NCBI GenBank assembly: GCA_002770795.1
Contig: PCTP01000216.1
Location: forward strand, 9,345 to 16,723
Direction of reading: 5' to 3'
Origin: Gammaproteobacteria bacterium CG22_combo_CG10-13_8_21_14_all_40_8
GTDB taxonomy: Bacteria > Pseudomonadota > Gammaproteobacteria > Enterobacterales > GCA-002770795
DNA length: 7,379 nucleotides
In this document: positions 1 to 5,754 of the stretch, in pieces
How positions within the stretch are numbered: position 1 is the first letter of the stretch
Layout: every line of letters starts with the position of its first letter
The notes under the pieces: generated by a model
Databases searched by the model: none
What the model saw: the letters and a program-made list of their open reading frames with translations, nothing else
What the model was told of the DNA's origin: nothing
Made by a program: the position numbers and the translations under genes

Positions 1-177
1 CCTATGCTCATTGGTATCGTGGCTTACTGGGTATTTGGTTTTCCTCTTGCGTTATATTTTTCACAAAAATTTATGGCCAAGGGATTATGGATGGGCATTC
101 TTGCCGCCTTAGGTGTTGCAGCAGTTTTACTCTCCTTTAGATTTTATCGAATTACTCAACGAAATTTGCAATTTTAG
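1..177 (+). CDS. MATE-family multidrug/Na+ antiporter, C-terminal fragment
   Basis: The window opens inside an open frame whose last 58 codons end at a TAG at 175-177; the start lies upstream of the window. Two hydrophobic segments are visible, at about fragment residues 2-21 and 29-48, joined by a short loop. The pattern YWVFGFPLALY followed by a GLWMGI segment resembles the last two transmembrane helices of NorM-like MATE transporters. A short basic tail ends in LQF. MATE proteins are inner-membrane antiporters that export cationic drugs in exchange for Na+ or H+; this role is inferred from family resemblance of the tail only. The gene lies 49 bases upstream of uspE on the same strand, and its stop codon overlaps a candidate uspE promoter. 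Another polytopic transporter cannot be wholly excluded from 58 residues. Confidence 0.72.
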   Translation, partial: PMLIGIVAYWVFGFPLALYFSQKFMAKGLWMGILAALGVAAVLLSFRFYRITQRNLQF

Positions 178-203
178 ACAGTAGTAGCCATCATGAGTAT
201 ATA
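175..203 (+). promoter_or_regulatory. candidate sigma70-type promoter of uspE
   Basis: TAGACA at 175-180 matches the -35 consensus at 5 of 6 positions and overlaps the stop codon of the transporter gene. A 17-base spacer leads to TATATA at 198-203 (4 of 6 against TATAAT); an alternative TATAAG lies at 200-205. Transcription would begin near 210, leaving a leader of only about 17 bases that consists almost entirely of the ribosome binding site. This is a consensus match by eye with no experimental support. Confidence 0.42.
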
Positions 204-211
204 AGCCAATC

Positions 212-220
212 AAAGGAGGT
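212..220 (+). promoter_or_regulatory. strong Shine-Dalgarno that fixes the TTG start of uspE
   Basis: AAAGGAGGT is almost a full complement of the 16S rRNA 3' end. Six bases separate it from the TTG at 227-229. No ATG occurs in this frame until codon 159, so this site decides the start. Confidence 0.85.
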
Positions 221-226
221 TTTACA

Positions 227-1141
227 TTGAATCCTATCCAGAATATTCTTGTGGTCCTGGAAGCCAATAGCACCAGCCAACCGGCTTTAGAGCGTGCTAA
301 ACATTTTGCTGAAAAACACCCCTGTCAAATAACTGTTAGACTAGGAGCCAATAGCCGTAGTGCAGAAATTAATCCTAATTCAACACTAAACTTTAAACAG
401 CAACTTGAAAATAATTGTCTAGATTACATCCATCAATTTACACAACCTCTGATTGATGAAGGTTTTAATATCAATATCTCCCTTGGCTGGGAGGATAATT
501 CTTTCGAAGGAATTATCCATCATGCCCAAGAAACTCAAGCACAAATCATCATAAAATCCAGCAAACATCACAATAAACTCAAAAGTTTTCTCATTACACC
601 AACAGATTGGCATCTTCTACGAAAATCCCCGCTCCCTATTTTGTTGGTTCATGCAGCTAATCCATTAAAACCCACCAAAATTCTCGCAGCAGTCAGTAGT
701 ATGACAACAGACGAAGAGCATCAAATATTAGATCTCAAAGTCATAGATTATGCCAAATCACTCAGTGAAATGTTTCATGCCAACTTACAAGTGATAAATG
801 CCTACACAATGGTGCCATTGGGACTTTCTTTAGATGGTTCTGGTTTTTATCAGGATGAATATTGTCAGGATCTACAACAACAACTACACAGAAAAACCCT
901 GAATTTAACTCGACAATTCTCTATTCCAGATTCGGTTGTAGAGACACGCCAAGGTGAAGTTCACCAAGTAATTGTAGAATTTGCCGAAGAGCAGAAAATT
1001 GATTTAGTTGTATTAGGGACAATAGCCCGACAAGGTTTAAGTGGCATGCTGTTAGGTAATACTGTCGAACAAATACTTGATGATTTAGAATGTGCTGTTT
1101 TAACATTAAAACAAGATGGATTTGAATCCAATTTAGTTTAA
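227..1141 (+). CDS. uspE: universal stress protein UspE-like (tandem Usp domains)
   Basis: This 304-residue cytoplasmic protein has two universal stress protein domains, roughly residues 1-145 and 150-297; the E. coli UspE family is about 316 residues. The first domain opens with IQNILVVLEAN, the usual Usp first strand, and carries the UspE-characteristic TPTDWHLLRK at 124-133. The second ends with VVLGTIARQGLSGMLLGNT (262-279 region), which fits the Usp nucleotide-binding loop G-x2-G-x9-G(S/T) only loosely, so ATP binding is uncertain. The first domain shows no such loop, as is usual in UspE. Family members are induced in stationary phase and stress and are linked to DNA-damage resistance, motility and aggregation; that role is inferred. 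Translation starts at TTG, supported by a near-perfect Shine-Dalgarno and by alignment of the N-terminus with UspE. The upstream neighbour is an efflux transporter; the downstream neighbour is convergent rmf, another growth-arrest gene, beyond a terminator pair. Confidence 0.9.
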   Translation: MNPIQNILVVLEANSTSQPALERAKHFAEKHPCQITVRLGANSRSAEINPNSTLNFKQQLENNCLDYIHQFTQPLIDEGFNINISLGWEDNSFEGIIHHAQETQAQIIIKSSKHHNKLKSFLITPTDWHLLRKSPLPILLVHAANPLKPTKILAAVSSMTTDEEHQILDLKVIDYAKSLSEMFHANLQVINAYTMVPLGLSLDGSGFYQDEYCQDLQQQLHRKTLNLTRQFSIPDSVVETRQGEVHQVIVEFAEEQKIDLVVLGTIARQGLSGMLLGNTVEQILDDLECAVLTLKQDGFESNLV

Positions 1142-1157
1142 GCCTTTTCATGACCCC

Positions 1158-1186
1158 AAAAAAAATGCCCCGCTAGTTAGCGGGGC
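1158..1186 (-). terminator. intrinsic terminator of rmf (minus strand)
   Basis: The two 9-base arms at 1167-1175 and 1178-1186 are exact reverse complements (GCCCCGCTA / TAGCGGGGC), giving a very GC-rich stem. On the plus strand eight A residues at 1158-1165 precede it, so minus-strand RNA reads as hairpin, one A, then eight U: a textbook rho-independent terminator 50 bases beyond the rmf stop codon. On the plus strand there is no U tract after this stem. Confidence 0.88.
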
Positions 1187-1189
1187 GGG

Positions 1190-1209
1190 CTGGCGCTTTG
1201 CCAGTTTTT
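1190..1209 (+). terminator. intrinsic terminator of uspE (plus strand)
   Basis: CTGGC at 1190-1194 pairs with GCCAG at 1200-1204 around a five-base loop, followed by TTTTT at 1205-1209. The stem is short but GC-rich and starts 48 bases after the uspE stop codon. It lies immediately behind the larger minus-strand terminator hairpin, which may add to plus-strand termination. Confidence 0.7.
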
Positions 1210-1236
1210 CTTGGTACTCAAAATGTCGTTAGTTGT

Positions 1237-1410
1237 TTAGTGAACCCATCCTAGATTTAAATGTTCCCTCGCCTTACGCCACCCACTGAGCCACTGTTCT
1301 CGGAATGTTACCACCTGATATGGACACTCATCTGATGTCCTCTTATTGATACCTGCTTGATAACCTTGTTTTTCTGCTCGCTCAAAACGGTTGCGCTTTT
1401 GTCTTTTCAT
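1237..1410 (-). CDS. rmf: ribosome modulation factor (RMF)
   Basis: This gene encodes a 57-residue, highly basic protein (the E. coli protein is 55 residues). RMF binds the 30S subunit near the anti-Shine-Dalgarno and drives stationary-phase dimerisation of 70S ribosomes into translationally silent 100S particles. Recognisable blocks are the N-terminal MKRQKRNRFERA, GYQAG at 16-20, CPYQ at 29-32 and QWLSGWR at 39-45, in the same order and spacing as in E. coli RMF; the C-terminus after residue 48 is divergent. The frame could open upstream at 1455, but the ATG at 1408-1410 is chosen because AGAGGA lies six bases before it and the conserved family N-terminus begins there. The ATG at 1414-1416 would abut the Shine-Dalgarno directly. 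The gene is monocistronic between its own promoter and terminator, convergent with uspE and divergent from liuR. Confidence 0.95.
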   Translation of the reverse strand: MKRQKRNRFERAEKQGYQAGINKRTSDECPYQVVTFREQWLSGWRKAREHLNLGWVH

Positions 1411-1416
1411 AAACAT

Positions 1417-1422
1417 TCCTCT
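1417..1422 (-). promoter_or_regulatory. Shine-Dalgarno that selects the rmf start
   Basis: On the minus strand AGAGGA ends six bases before the ATG at 1408-1410. Two longer in-frame starts, at 1414-1416 and 1453-1455, lack a site at workable spacing, so this site favours the 57-residue product. Confidence 0.75.
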
Positions 1423-1493
1423 TTTTTTGCGGGTTATTCTTTGCTTATTGACCAAACTAGACCAACATCCTTTAATTATCAGCCTACATACTA

Positions 1494-1522
1494 TGTATAG
1501 CCTGTATCCGTTCCATGGTCAA
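1494..1522 (-). promoter_or_regulatory. candidate sigma70-type promoter of rmf
   Basis: Read on the minus strand, TTGACC (1522-1517, 5 of 6 to the -35 consensus) is followed after exactly 17 bases by TATACA (1499-1494, 4 of 6 to the -10). The start of transcription would be near 1487, giving a leader of about 75 bases before rmf. E. coli rmf expression responds to growth rate and ppGpp; nothing in this sequence proves the same control here. Confidence 0.52.
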
Positions 1523-1658
1523 AGATCAATAAGTGATAAAAAATAATTTTCTATAACAAATGCCTTTTTTTTCTTTATTATCAGTTCCCTTGACATGTAT
1601 GTTGACTCAATAAATTTCACATAGTTCCTTAAATTTTTATGAATTAAGAAATCATCTA
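1523..1658. other. AT-rich spacer between the rmf and liuR promoters
   Basis: No coding frame, RNA gene or strong hairpin is visible in this AT-rich stretch. It contains a TTGACA at 1590-1595 and a second TTGAC at 1602-1606 twelve bases later, but no convincing -10 element at normal spacing follows either one. Runs of T at 1565-1572 and A at 1538-1543 suggest bent, easily melted DNA rather than a specific site. This is a description only. Confidence 0.5.
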
Positions 1659-1688
1659 TTTACGTTAACGTTAACGTTAAGTTAGAAT
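1659..1688 (+). promoter_or_regulatory. candidate MerR-type promoter of the liu cluster
   Basis: TTTACG at 1659-1664 (4 of 6 to the -35) and TAGAAT at 1683-1688 (5 of 6 to the -10) are separated by 18 bases, slightly longer than the usual 17. MerR-family activators typically bind a palindrome within a lengthened spacer, and here the spacer is filled by an ACGTTA-based palindrome. Transcription would start near 1695, giving a leader of about 15 bases that holds GAGGTGAT (1702-1709) directly before the liuR ATG. The promoter is inferred from consensus and architecture. Confidence 0.5.
1662..1680. promoter_or_regulatory. palindromic operator, probable LiuR binding site
   Basis: Three tandem ACGTTA units at 1662-1679, followed by A at 1680, create two perfect 16-base palindromes in overlapping registers: 1662-1677 (ACGTTAACGTTAACGT) and 1665-1680 (TTAACGTTAACGTTAA). 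The second falls wholly in the spacer between the proposed -35 and -10 elements. The site ends 29 bases before the start codon of a MerR regulator, so autoregulation is the simplest reading. From memory, LiuR sites predicted in other Proteobacteria are ACGT-containing palindromes of similar size; I could not compare matrices here. Confidence 0.7.
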
Positions 1689-1709
1689 AAGGGAGACTTT
1701 TGAGGTGAT

Positions 1710-2081
1710 ATGAATAAAAATTACACAATTAGAGATCTTGTCAATCAGTTTGGTGTAACCGCTAGAACCATACGCCACTACGAGGACAAACAACTGCTTA
1801 ATCCTGAGCGGATAGGAACTAAACGCCTTTATACTCAAGGTGACTGGGTTCGCCTACAATTGATCTTACGCGGGAAAAGAGTCGGTTTCTCATTAGATGA
1901 GATTAAAGAGATCTTAAGTCTTTACCCCAACCCTTCAGGCAAGCAGAAACAAGAAGTTTTTCTTCTAAAAAAACTTCAACAAAGAAAAACTCAACTTCTT
2001 GAGCAAAAAAAATGTATCGATGAAATGATTGATCAGCTGGATGCCATCGAACAAGGTTTAGAATTAACCAAAAAAAATTAA
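1710..2081 (+). CDS. liuR: LiuR, MerR-family regulator of leucine/isovalerate catabolism
   Basis: This is a 123-residue transcription factor. Residues 5-25 (YTIRDLVNQFGVTARTIRHYE) form the MerR helix-turn-helix with the signature TxRTIRHYE, a short wing follows at about 34-45 (IGTKRLYTQGD), and residues 80-118 look like the dimerising coiled coil. The stretch LILRGKRVGFSLDEIKEIL at 51-69, followed by LYPNPSGKQKQ, closely resembles LiuR of Pseudomonas and Shewanella. There is a single cysteine (C102), so it is not a metal-sensing MerR such as CueR or ZntR, and it lacks a large effector domain. LiuR proteins control branched-chain amino acid degradation genes, probably in response to a CoA-ester intermediate; the ligand is inferred. 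The ATG at 1710 is preceded by GAGGTGAT. It is the first gene of the cluster, 37 bases ahead of liuA, with a palindrome in its own promoter. Confidence 0.9.
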   Translation: MNKNYTIRDLVNQFGVTARTIRHYEDKQLLNPERIGTKRLYTQGDWVRLQLILRGKRVGFSLDEIKEILSLYPNPSGKQKQEVFLLKKLQQRKTQLLEQKKCIDEMIDQLDAIEQGLELTKKN

Positions 2082-2118
2082 TTATTTTCACTAATCCTTT
2101 ATGTAGAGAACACAAATA

Positions 2119-3279
2119 ATGTACCCCACTCTGAATTTTGATCTTGGTGAAACGGCAGATATGATCCGAGAATCTGTTGCAGCCTTTGCACAAAAAGAAA
2201 TCTCGCCAATTGCCGAAAAAATTGACCGTGACAATAACTTTCCAGCCCACCTTTGGCCATTACTGGGCAACATGGGGCTACTGGGAATAACCGTGGAAGA
2301 AACTTATGGAGGCTCAGGCTTAGGTTATTTAGAACACGTCATTGCCATGGAAGAAATCAGCCGCGCTTCTGCTGCTGTAGGGTTAAGCTATGGCGCTTGT
2401 TCTAATCTTTGTTTAAACCAATTACGTAAAAATGGCAACGAGCACCAAAAGCTGCAATACCTCCCCAAACTTTGTACAGGAGAACATATTGGCGCCCTCG
2501 CCATGAGTGAACCAGGTGCCGGCTCTGATGTGGTTGGCATGTCATTAAAGGCTGAAAAGAAAGGTGATCGTTATCTGCTCAATGGGAATAAAATGTGGAT
2601 CACCAATGGCCCAGATGCCGATGTATTCGTGGTCTATGCCAAAACAGCCCCTGAACTTGGTGCTCATGGTATTAGTGCCTTCATCGTTGAGAAAGGATTT
2701 AAAGGATTTTCCACCGCACAGAAACTTGATAAACTAGGCATGCGTGGTTCCAATACCTGTGAACTTGTTTTTGAAGACTGCGAAATTCCAGAAGAAAATA
2801 TGCTAGGAGGACTCAACCAAGGGGTGAAAGTTCTCATGAGTGGTTTAGATTATGAACGTACCGTTTTATCCGGTGGTCCTTTAGGCATTATGCGCGCCTG
2901 TATGGATATTGTTCTACCCTATATCCACGAAAGACAACAATTTGGAAAGCCTATTGGTGAGTTTCAACTCATGCAAGGCAAATTAGCGGATATGTATACC
3001 GATATGAACGCAAGTCGTGCCTATGTTTATGCTGTAGCAAAGGCCTGTGATCGCGGTGAAACCACTCGGAAGGATGCCGCTGGTGCTATCCTCTATTCCG
3101 CCGAAAAAGCCACTCAAATGGCACTACAAGCTATTCAATGCCTAGGTGGTAATGGCTATATCAATGAATTTCCTGCAGGTCGTTTATTAAGAGACGCTAA
3201 GCTTTACGAAATCGGTGCCGGTACTTCTGAGATCAGACGTATGCTTATCGGCAGAGAGTTATTTAAAGAAACTAAATAA
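2119..3279 (+). CDS. liuA: isovaleryl-CoA dehydrogenase (LiuA)
   Basis: This 386-residue FAD enzyme of the acyl-CoA dehydrogenase family oxidises isovaleryl-CoA to 3-methylcrotonyl-CoA in leucine degradation, passing electrons to electron-transfer flavoprotein. An N-terminal helical domain covers about 1-125. The mid beta-domain holds the flavin signatures AMSEPGAGSD (128-137) and MWITNG (159-164), and the C-terminal helical domain has RQQFGKPIGEFQ (272-283), QCLGGNGY (340-347) and RDAKLYEIGAGTSEIRR (358-374). The decisive feature is the catalytic base. Glu lies at 246 in LDYERTVLSGGP, as in isovaleryl-CoA dehydrogenases, whereas the position used by most family members, just before the GTS near 368-370, is Ala367. 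This separates it from the generic acyl-CoA dehydrogenase downstream. The ribosome binding site is weak (AGAGAA, 2105-2110). Co-transcription with liuR is likely given the 37-base gap. Confidence 0.94.
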   Translation: MYPTLNFDLGETADMIRESVAAFAQKEISPIAEKIDRDNNFPAHLWPLLGNMGLLGITVEETYGGSGLGYLEHVIAMEEISRASAAVGLSYGACSNLCLNQLRKNGNEHQKLQYLPKLCTGEHIGALAMSEPGAGSDVVGMSLKAEKKGDRYLLNGNKMWITNGPDADVFVVYAKTAPELGAHGISAFIVEKGFKGFSTAQKLDKLGMRGSNTCELVFEDCEIPEENMLGGLNQGVKVLMSGLDYERTVLSGGPLGIMRACMDIVLPYIHERQQFGKPIGEFQLMQGKLADMYTDMNASRAYVYAVAKACDRGETTRKDAAGAILYSAEKATQMALQAIQCLGGNGYINEFPAGRLLRDAKLYEIGAGTSEIRRMLIGRELFKETK

Positions 3280-3327
3280 ATATTTTCGATAAAACACATT
3301 TATATTAAATTATTTTGGAGTGCAATT

Positions 3328-4512
3328 ATGAATTCAGATCCTATCGTTATCGTTAGTGCCACTAGAACACCTCTAGGCGGTATGTCAGGCAGCCTTGCTA
3401 CTCTAACTGGCCCAGAGCTAGGAGCGATTGCCATTAAAGGCGCTGTTGAACAATGTCACATCGATCCCAGCCTTATCAATGAAGTTTTCATGGGTTGTGT
3501 ACTTCCAGCAGGAACAGGTCAAGCCCCAGCCAGACAAGCCGCTTTAGGCGCTGGTTTACCCCACTCAGCAGGTTCAACCACTATTAACAAAGTTTGTGGT
3601 TCAGGCATGAAATCCATCATGTTAGCGCATGATCTGATCCTAGCAGGCTCAGGAGAAGTGATGGTTGCAGGCGGCATGGAAAGTATGACCAATGCCCCTT
3701 ACCTACTGGCCAAGGCACGAGGTGGGTTCAGATTAGGTCATGGGGAAATCAAAGACTCTATGTTTCTCGATGGCTTAGAAGATGCCTATGACAAAGGAAA
3801 ATTGATGGGTGTTTTTGCTCAAGAAACCGCAGATAGCCGAGGATATACGCGTGAACAACAAGATGAGTTCACTATTCGTTCTTTAACTCGTGCTCAAAAT
3901 GCCACTAAAGAAGGTTGGGTTAAAGCTGAAATTACCCCCGTCACTTATAGCAGCCGAGCTGGAGAAGTCACCGTTTCGGAAGACGAATTACCCCAGAATG
4001 CTAAACTGGATAAAATCCCTAGCCTACGCCCTGCTTTCAGTAAAACTGGAACGATCACGGCAGCAAATGCCAGTTCCATATCAGATGGCGCAGCCGCTTT
4101 AATTTTGATGAAAGCCTCTAAAGCCAAAGAACTAGGACTTCATCCTTTAGCAAAAATTGTTGCCCATGCCACTCATGCCAGAAAACCCGCAGAATTTACT
4201 CAAGCCCCAGTTGGCGCGATTAAAGCATTGTTTGAGAAAACTGGTTGGAGCCAGCAACATGTTGATCTATTTGAAATTAATGAAGCCTTTGCCATGGTGA
4301 CCATGATAGCCATAGATGAACTCGCTCTTGATACCAACAAAGTTAATATTTATGGTGGAGCGGTAGCCGTAGGTCATCCTTTAGGTGCAAGTGGTGCTAG
4401 AATTGTGGTGACACTTTTGAATGCACTAAAACAAACTCAAGGTAAAAAAGGCGTTGCCTCACTTTGTATTGGTGGTGGTGAAGCCACCGCTATTGCCCTA
4501 GAATTGTGTTAA
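3328..4512 (+). CDS. acetyl-CoA C-acetyltransferase-type thiolase
   Basis: This 394-residue protein is a typical homotetrameric degradative/biosynthetic thiolase II in length. All catalytic residues are visible: nucleophile Cys90 in NKVCGSGMK, the NEAF motif at 318-321, His350 in GHPLGASGAR and Cys380 in CIGGGEA. It would cleave acetoacetyl-CoA with CoA into two acetyl-CoA, or form acetoacetyl-CoA in reverse. In this setting it could consume the acetoacetate-derived end product of leucine breakdown or cleave 2-methylacetoacetyl-CoA, the last step of isoleucine breakdown; sequence alone does not decide. GGMESMTNAPYLL at 115-127 is the usual loop of acetoacetyl-CoA thiolases rather than of long-chain FadA. 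TGGAG at 3316-3320 supports the ATG. It sits 48 bases after liuA and 23 bases before the second dehydrogenase. It is not part of the classical Pseudomonas liuRABCDE order. Confidence 0.92.
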   Translation: MNSDPIVIVSATRTPLGGMSGSLATLTGPELGAIAIKGAVEQCHIDPSLINEVFMGCVLPAGTGQAPARQAALGAGLPHSAGSTTINKVCGSGMKSIMLAHDLILAGSGEVMVAGGMESMTNAPYLLAKARGGFRLGHGEIKDSMFLDGLEDAYDKGKLMGVFAQETADSRGYTREQQDEFTIRSLTRAQNATKEGWVKAEITPVTYSSRAGEVTVSEDELPQNAKLDKIPSLRPAFSKTGTITAANASSISDGAAALILMKASKAKELGLHPLAKIVAHATHARKPAEFTQAPVGAIKALFEKTGWSQQHVDLFEINEAFAMVTMIAIDELALDTNKVNIYGGAVAVGHPLGASGARIVVTLLNALKQTQGKKGVASLCIGGGEATAIALELC

Positions 4513-4535
4513 CTCAAGTTTAACTGGAGCGAACC

Positions 4536-5684
4536 ATGCTATTGACTGAAGAGCAAACCATGATACGCGAAGCGGCAAGACAATATGTTGCTTCAGAAAT
4601 CACACCCTACGCTGCAAAATGGGATGAACAAAAAACCTTTCCCCAAAAGGCGCTCAAAGGTCTTGCAGAATTGGGGTTTTATGGCATGTTAGTGCCTGAA
4701 GCCTATGGTGGATGTGATATAGGTCATGTGGCGGCTGCCAGTGTCATAGAAGAAATCGCTTTTGGTGATGCTGCTTGTAGTACAGTCATCAGCGTCACCA
4801 ACTCAGTTGCCTGTATGCCTATTTTAAAATTTGGCGATGAATTTCAGAAACAAACTTTTCTGAAACCTCTAGCCAGCGGCCAAGCCTTAGGTGCCTTTTG
4901 TTTGACGGAACCCCAAGCGGGTTCAGATGCTTCAGACCTAAAAACCAAAGCGGTATTTCATGCAGATGCAGCGGGTGATTATTATGTATTAAATGGCGTT
5001 AAGCAATTTATCACTTCGGCAAAAAATGCTGATATAGCGATTGTTTTTGCCGTTACCGATCCTAATGCGGGAAAAAAAGGGCTTTCTGCCTTTATTGTTC
5101 CCGTAGACACCAAAGGCTATGAAGTCACCGCTATTGAAAATAAAATGGGACAGAACGCTTCCGACACAGGCCAAATTACTTTCGAAGATTGCAAAATACC
5201 CGCAATCTATCGTTTAGGCCAAGAAGGTGAAGGCTATAAAATAGCCCTAAGTAACCTTGAGGGTGGAAGAATTGGTATTGCAGCACAATCTGTGGGTATC
5301 GCTAGAGCCGCTTTTGAAGCCTCGAAAAACTATGCCAAAGAGCGCAAAACCTTTGGTAAATCTTTAGTCGATCATCAAGTTATTTCCTTCAAATTAGCGG
5401 ATATGGCCACTAAAATTGATGCGGCTCGATTACTTTATCAAAGAGCCGCTGAATTAAGAGATCATCAACTCCCCTGTTTAAAAGAAGCTTCTATGGCAAA
5501 ATTATTTGCCTCTGAAATGGCGGAATGGGTTTGTTCTCAAGCGATTCAAATACACGGTGGATACGGCTATTTACGCGACTTCCCGGTTGAAAAATATTAT
5601 CGTGATGTGAGAGTTTGCCAAATCTATGAAGGCGCCAGCGAAATCCAACGATTAGTCATTGGACGAGCAGTTTTAAATGACTAA
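4536..5684 (+). CDS. short/branched-chain acyl-CoA dehydrogenase
   Basis: This 382-residue FAD enzyme introduces an alpha-beta double bond into an acyl-CoA and feeds electrons to electron-transfer flavoprotein. Signatures in order are CLTEPQAGSDASDLKT (122-137), KQFITS (156-161), RKTFGKSLVDHQ (270-281), QIHGGYGY (338-345) and RDVRVCQIYEGASEIQR (356-372). The catalytic base is Glu365 in YEGAS, the standard family position; Gly244 occupies the place where LiuA has its base, so this is not a second isovaleryl-CoA dehydrogenase. The LEGGRIGIAAQ block and overall pattern resemble enzymes assigned to short branched substrates. Next to a thiolase and LiuA, 2-methylbutyryl-CoA from isoleucine or isobutyryl-CoA from valine is the likely substrate (inference); butyryl-CoA is an alternative. 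GGAG at 4526-4529 lies six bases before the ATG. A 70-base gap separates it from liuB. Confidence 0.9.
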   Translation: MLLTEEQTMIREAARQYVASEITPYAAKWDEQKTFPQKALKGLAELGFYGMLVPEAYGGCDIGHVAAASVIEEIAFGDAACSTVISVTNSVACMPILKFGDEFQKQTFLKPLASGQALGAFCLTEPQAGSDASDLKTKAVFHADAAGDYYVLNGVKQFITSAKNADIAIVFAVTDPNAGKKGLSAFIVPVDTKGYEVTAIENKMGQNASDTGQITFEDCKIPAIYRLGQEGEGYKIALSNLEGGRIGIAAQSVGIARAAFEASKNYAKERKTFGKSLVDHQVISFKLADMATKIDAARLLYQRAAELRDHQLPCLKEASMAKLFASEMAEWVCSQAIQIHGGYGYLRDFPVEKYYRDVRVCQIYEGASEIQRLVIGRAVLND

Positions 5685-5754
5685 AACCATTGTGTGGTTT
5701 GCAAGTTAACCGAGCACTTAACCGATTGATACCTATTGTTGGGCAGGAAGTTTA
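5684..5754 (+). promoter_or_regulatory. repeat- and hairpin-bearing gap before liuB
   Basis: This is the longest gap inside the catabolic cluster. It begins with a small inverted repeat, AAACCA (5684-5689) and TGGTTT (5695-5700) around a five-base loop, which has no following U tract. It also holds two direct copies of TTAACCGA at 5706-5713 and 5718-5725, spaced 12 bases start to start. AGGA at 5745-5748 is the liuB ribosome binding site. No promoter of reasonable quality is apparent. A regulatory or RNA-processing role is possible but unproven. Confidence 0.3.

Noticed and set aside
1411..1455. A 72-residue version of RMF starting at 1455
   Set aside because: The extra 15 residues have no family counterpart, include the promoter-proximal leader, and the Shine-Dalgarno AGAGGA lies inside them, correctly spaced for the ATG at 1410.
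1590..1616. A consensus TTGACA (1590-1595) as the -35 of a plus-strand liuR promoter
   Set aside because: At spacers of 16-18 bases only AAATTT- or AATTTC-like sequence follows; the best match, TAAATT at 1611-1616, has a 15-base spacer. The TTTACG/TAGAAT pair nearer the gene is better supported by the palindrome between them.
1903..2273. Minus-strand open frames of 60-115 codons over liuR and the liuA 5' end
   Set aside because: They lie antisense to well-recognised genes, show no family resemblance, and have low-complexity or cysteine/phenylalanine-rich translations typical of shadow frames.
3280..3327. A promoter in the AT-rich gap before the thiolase (TATATT-like element near 3301)
   Set aside because: No -35 of reasonable quality at proper spacing; AT richness alone makes -10-like matches expected.
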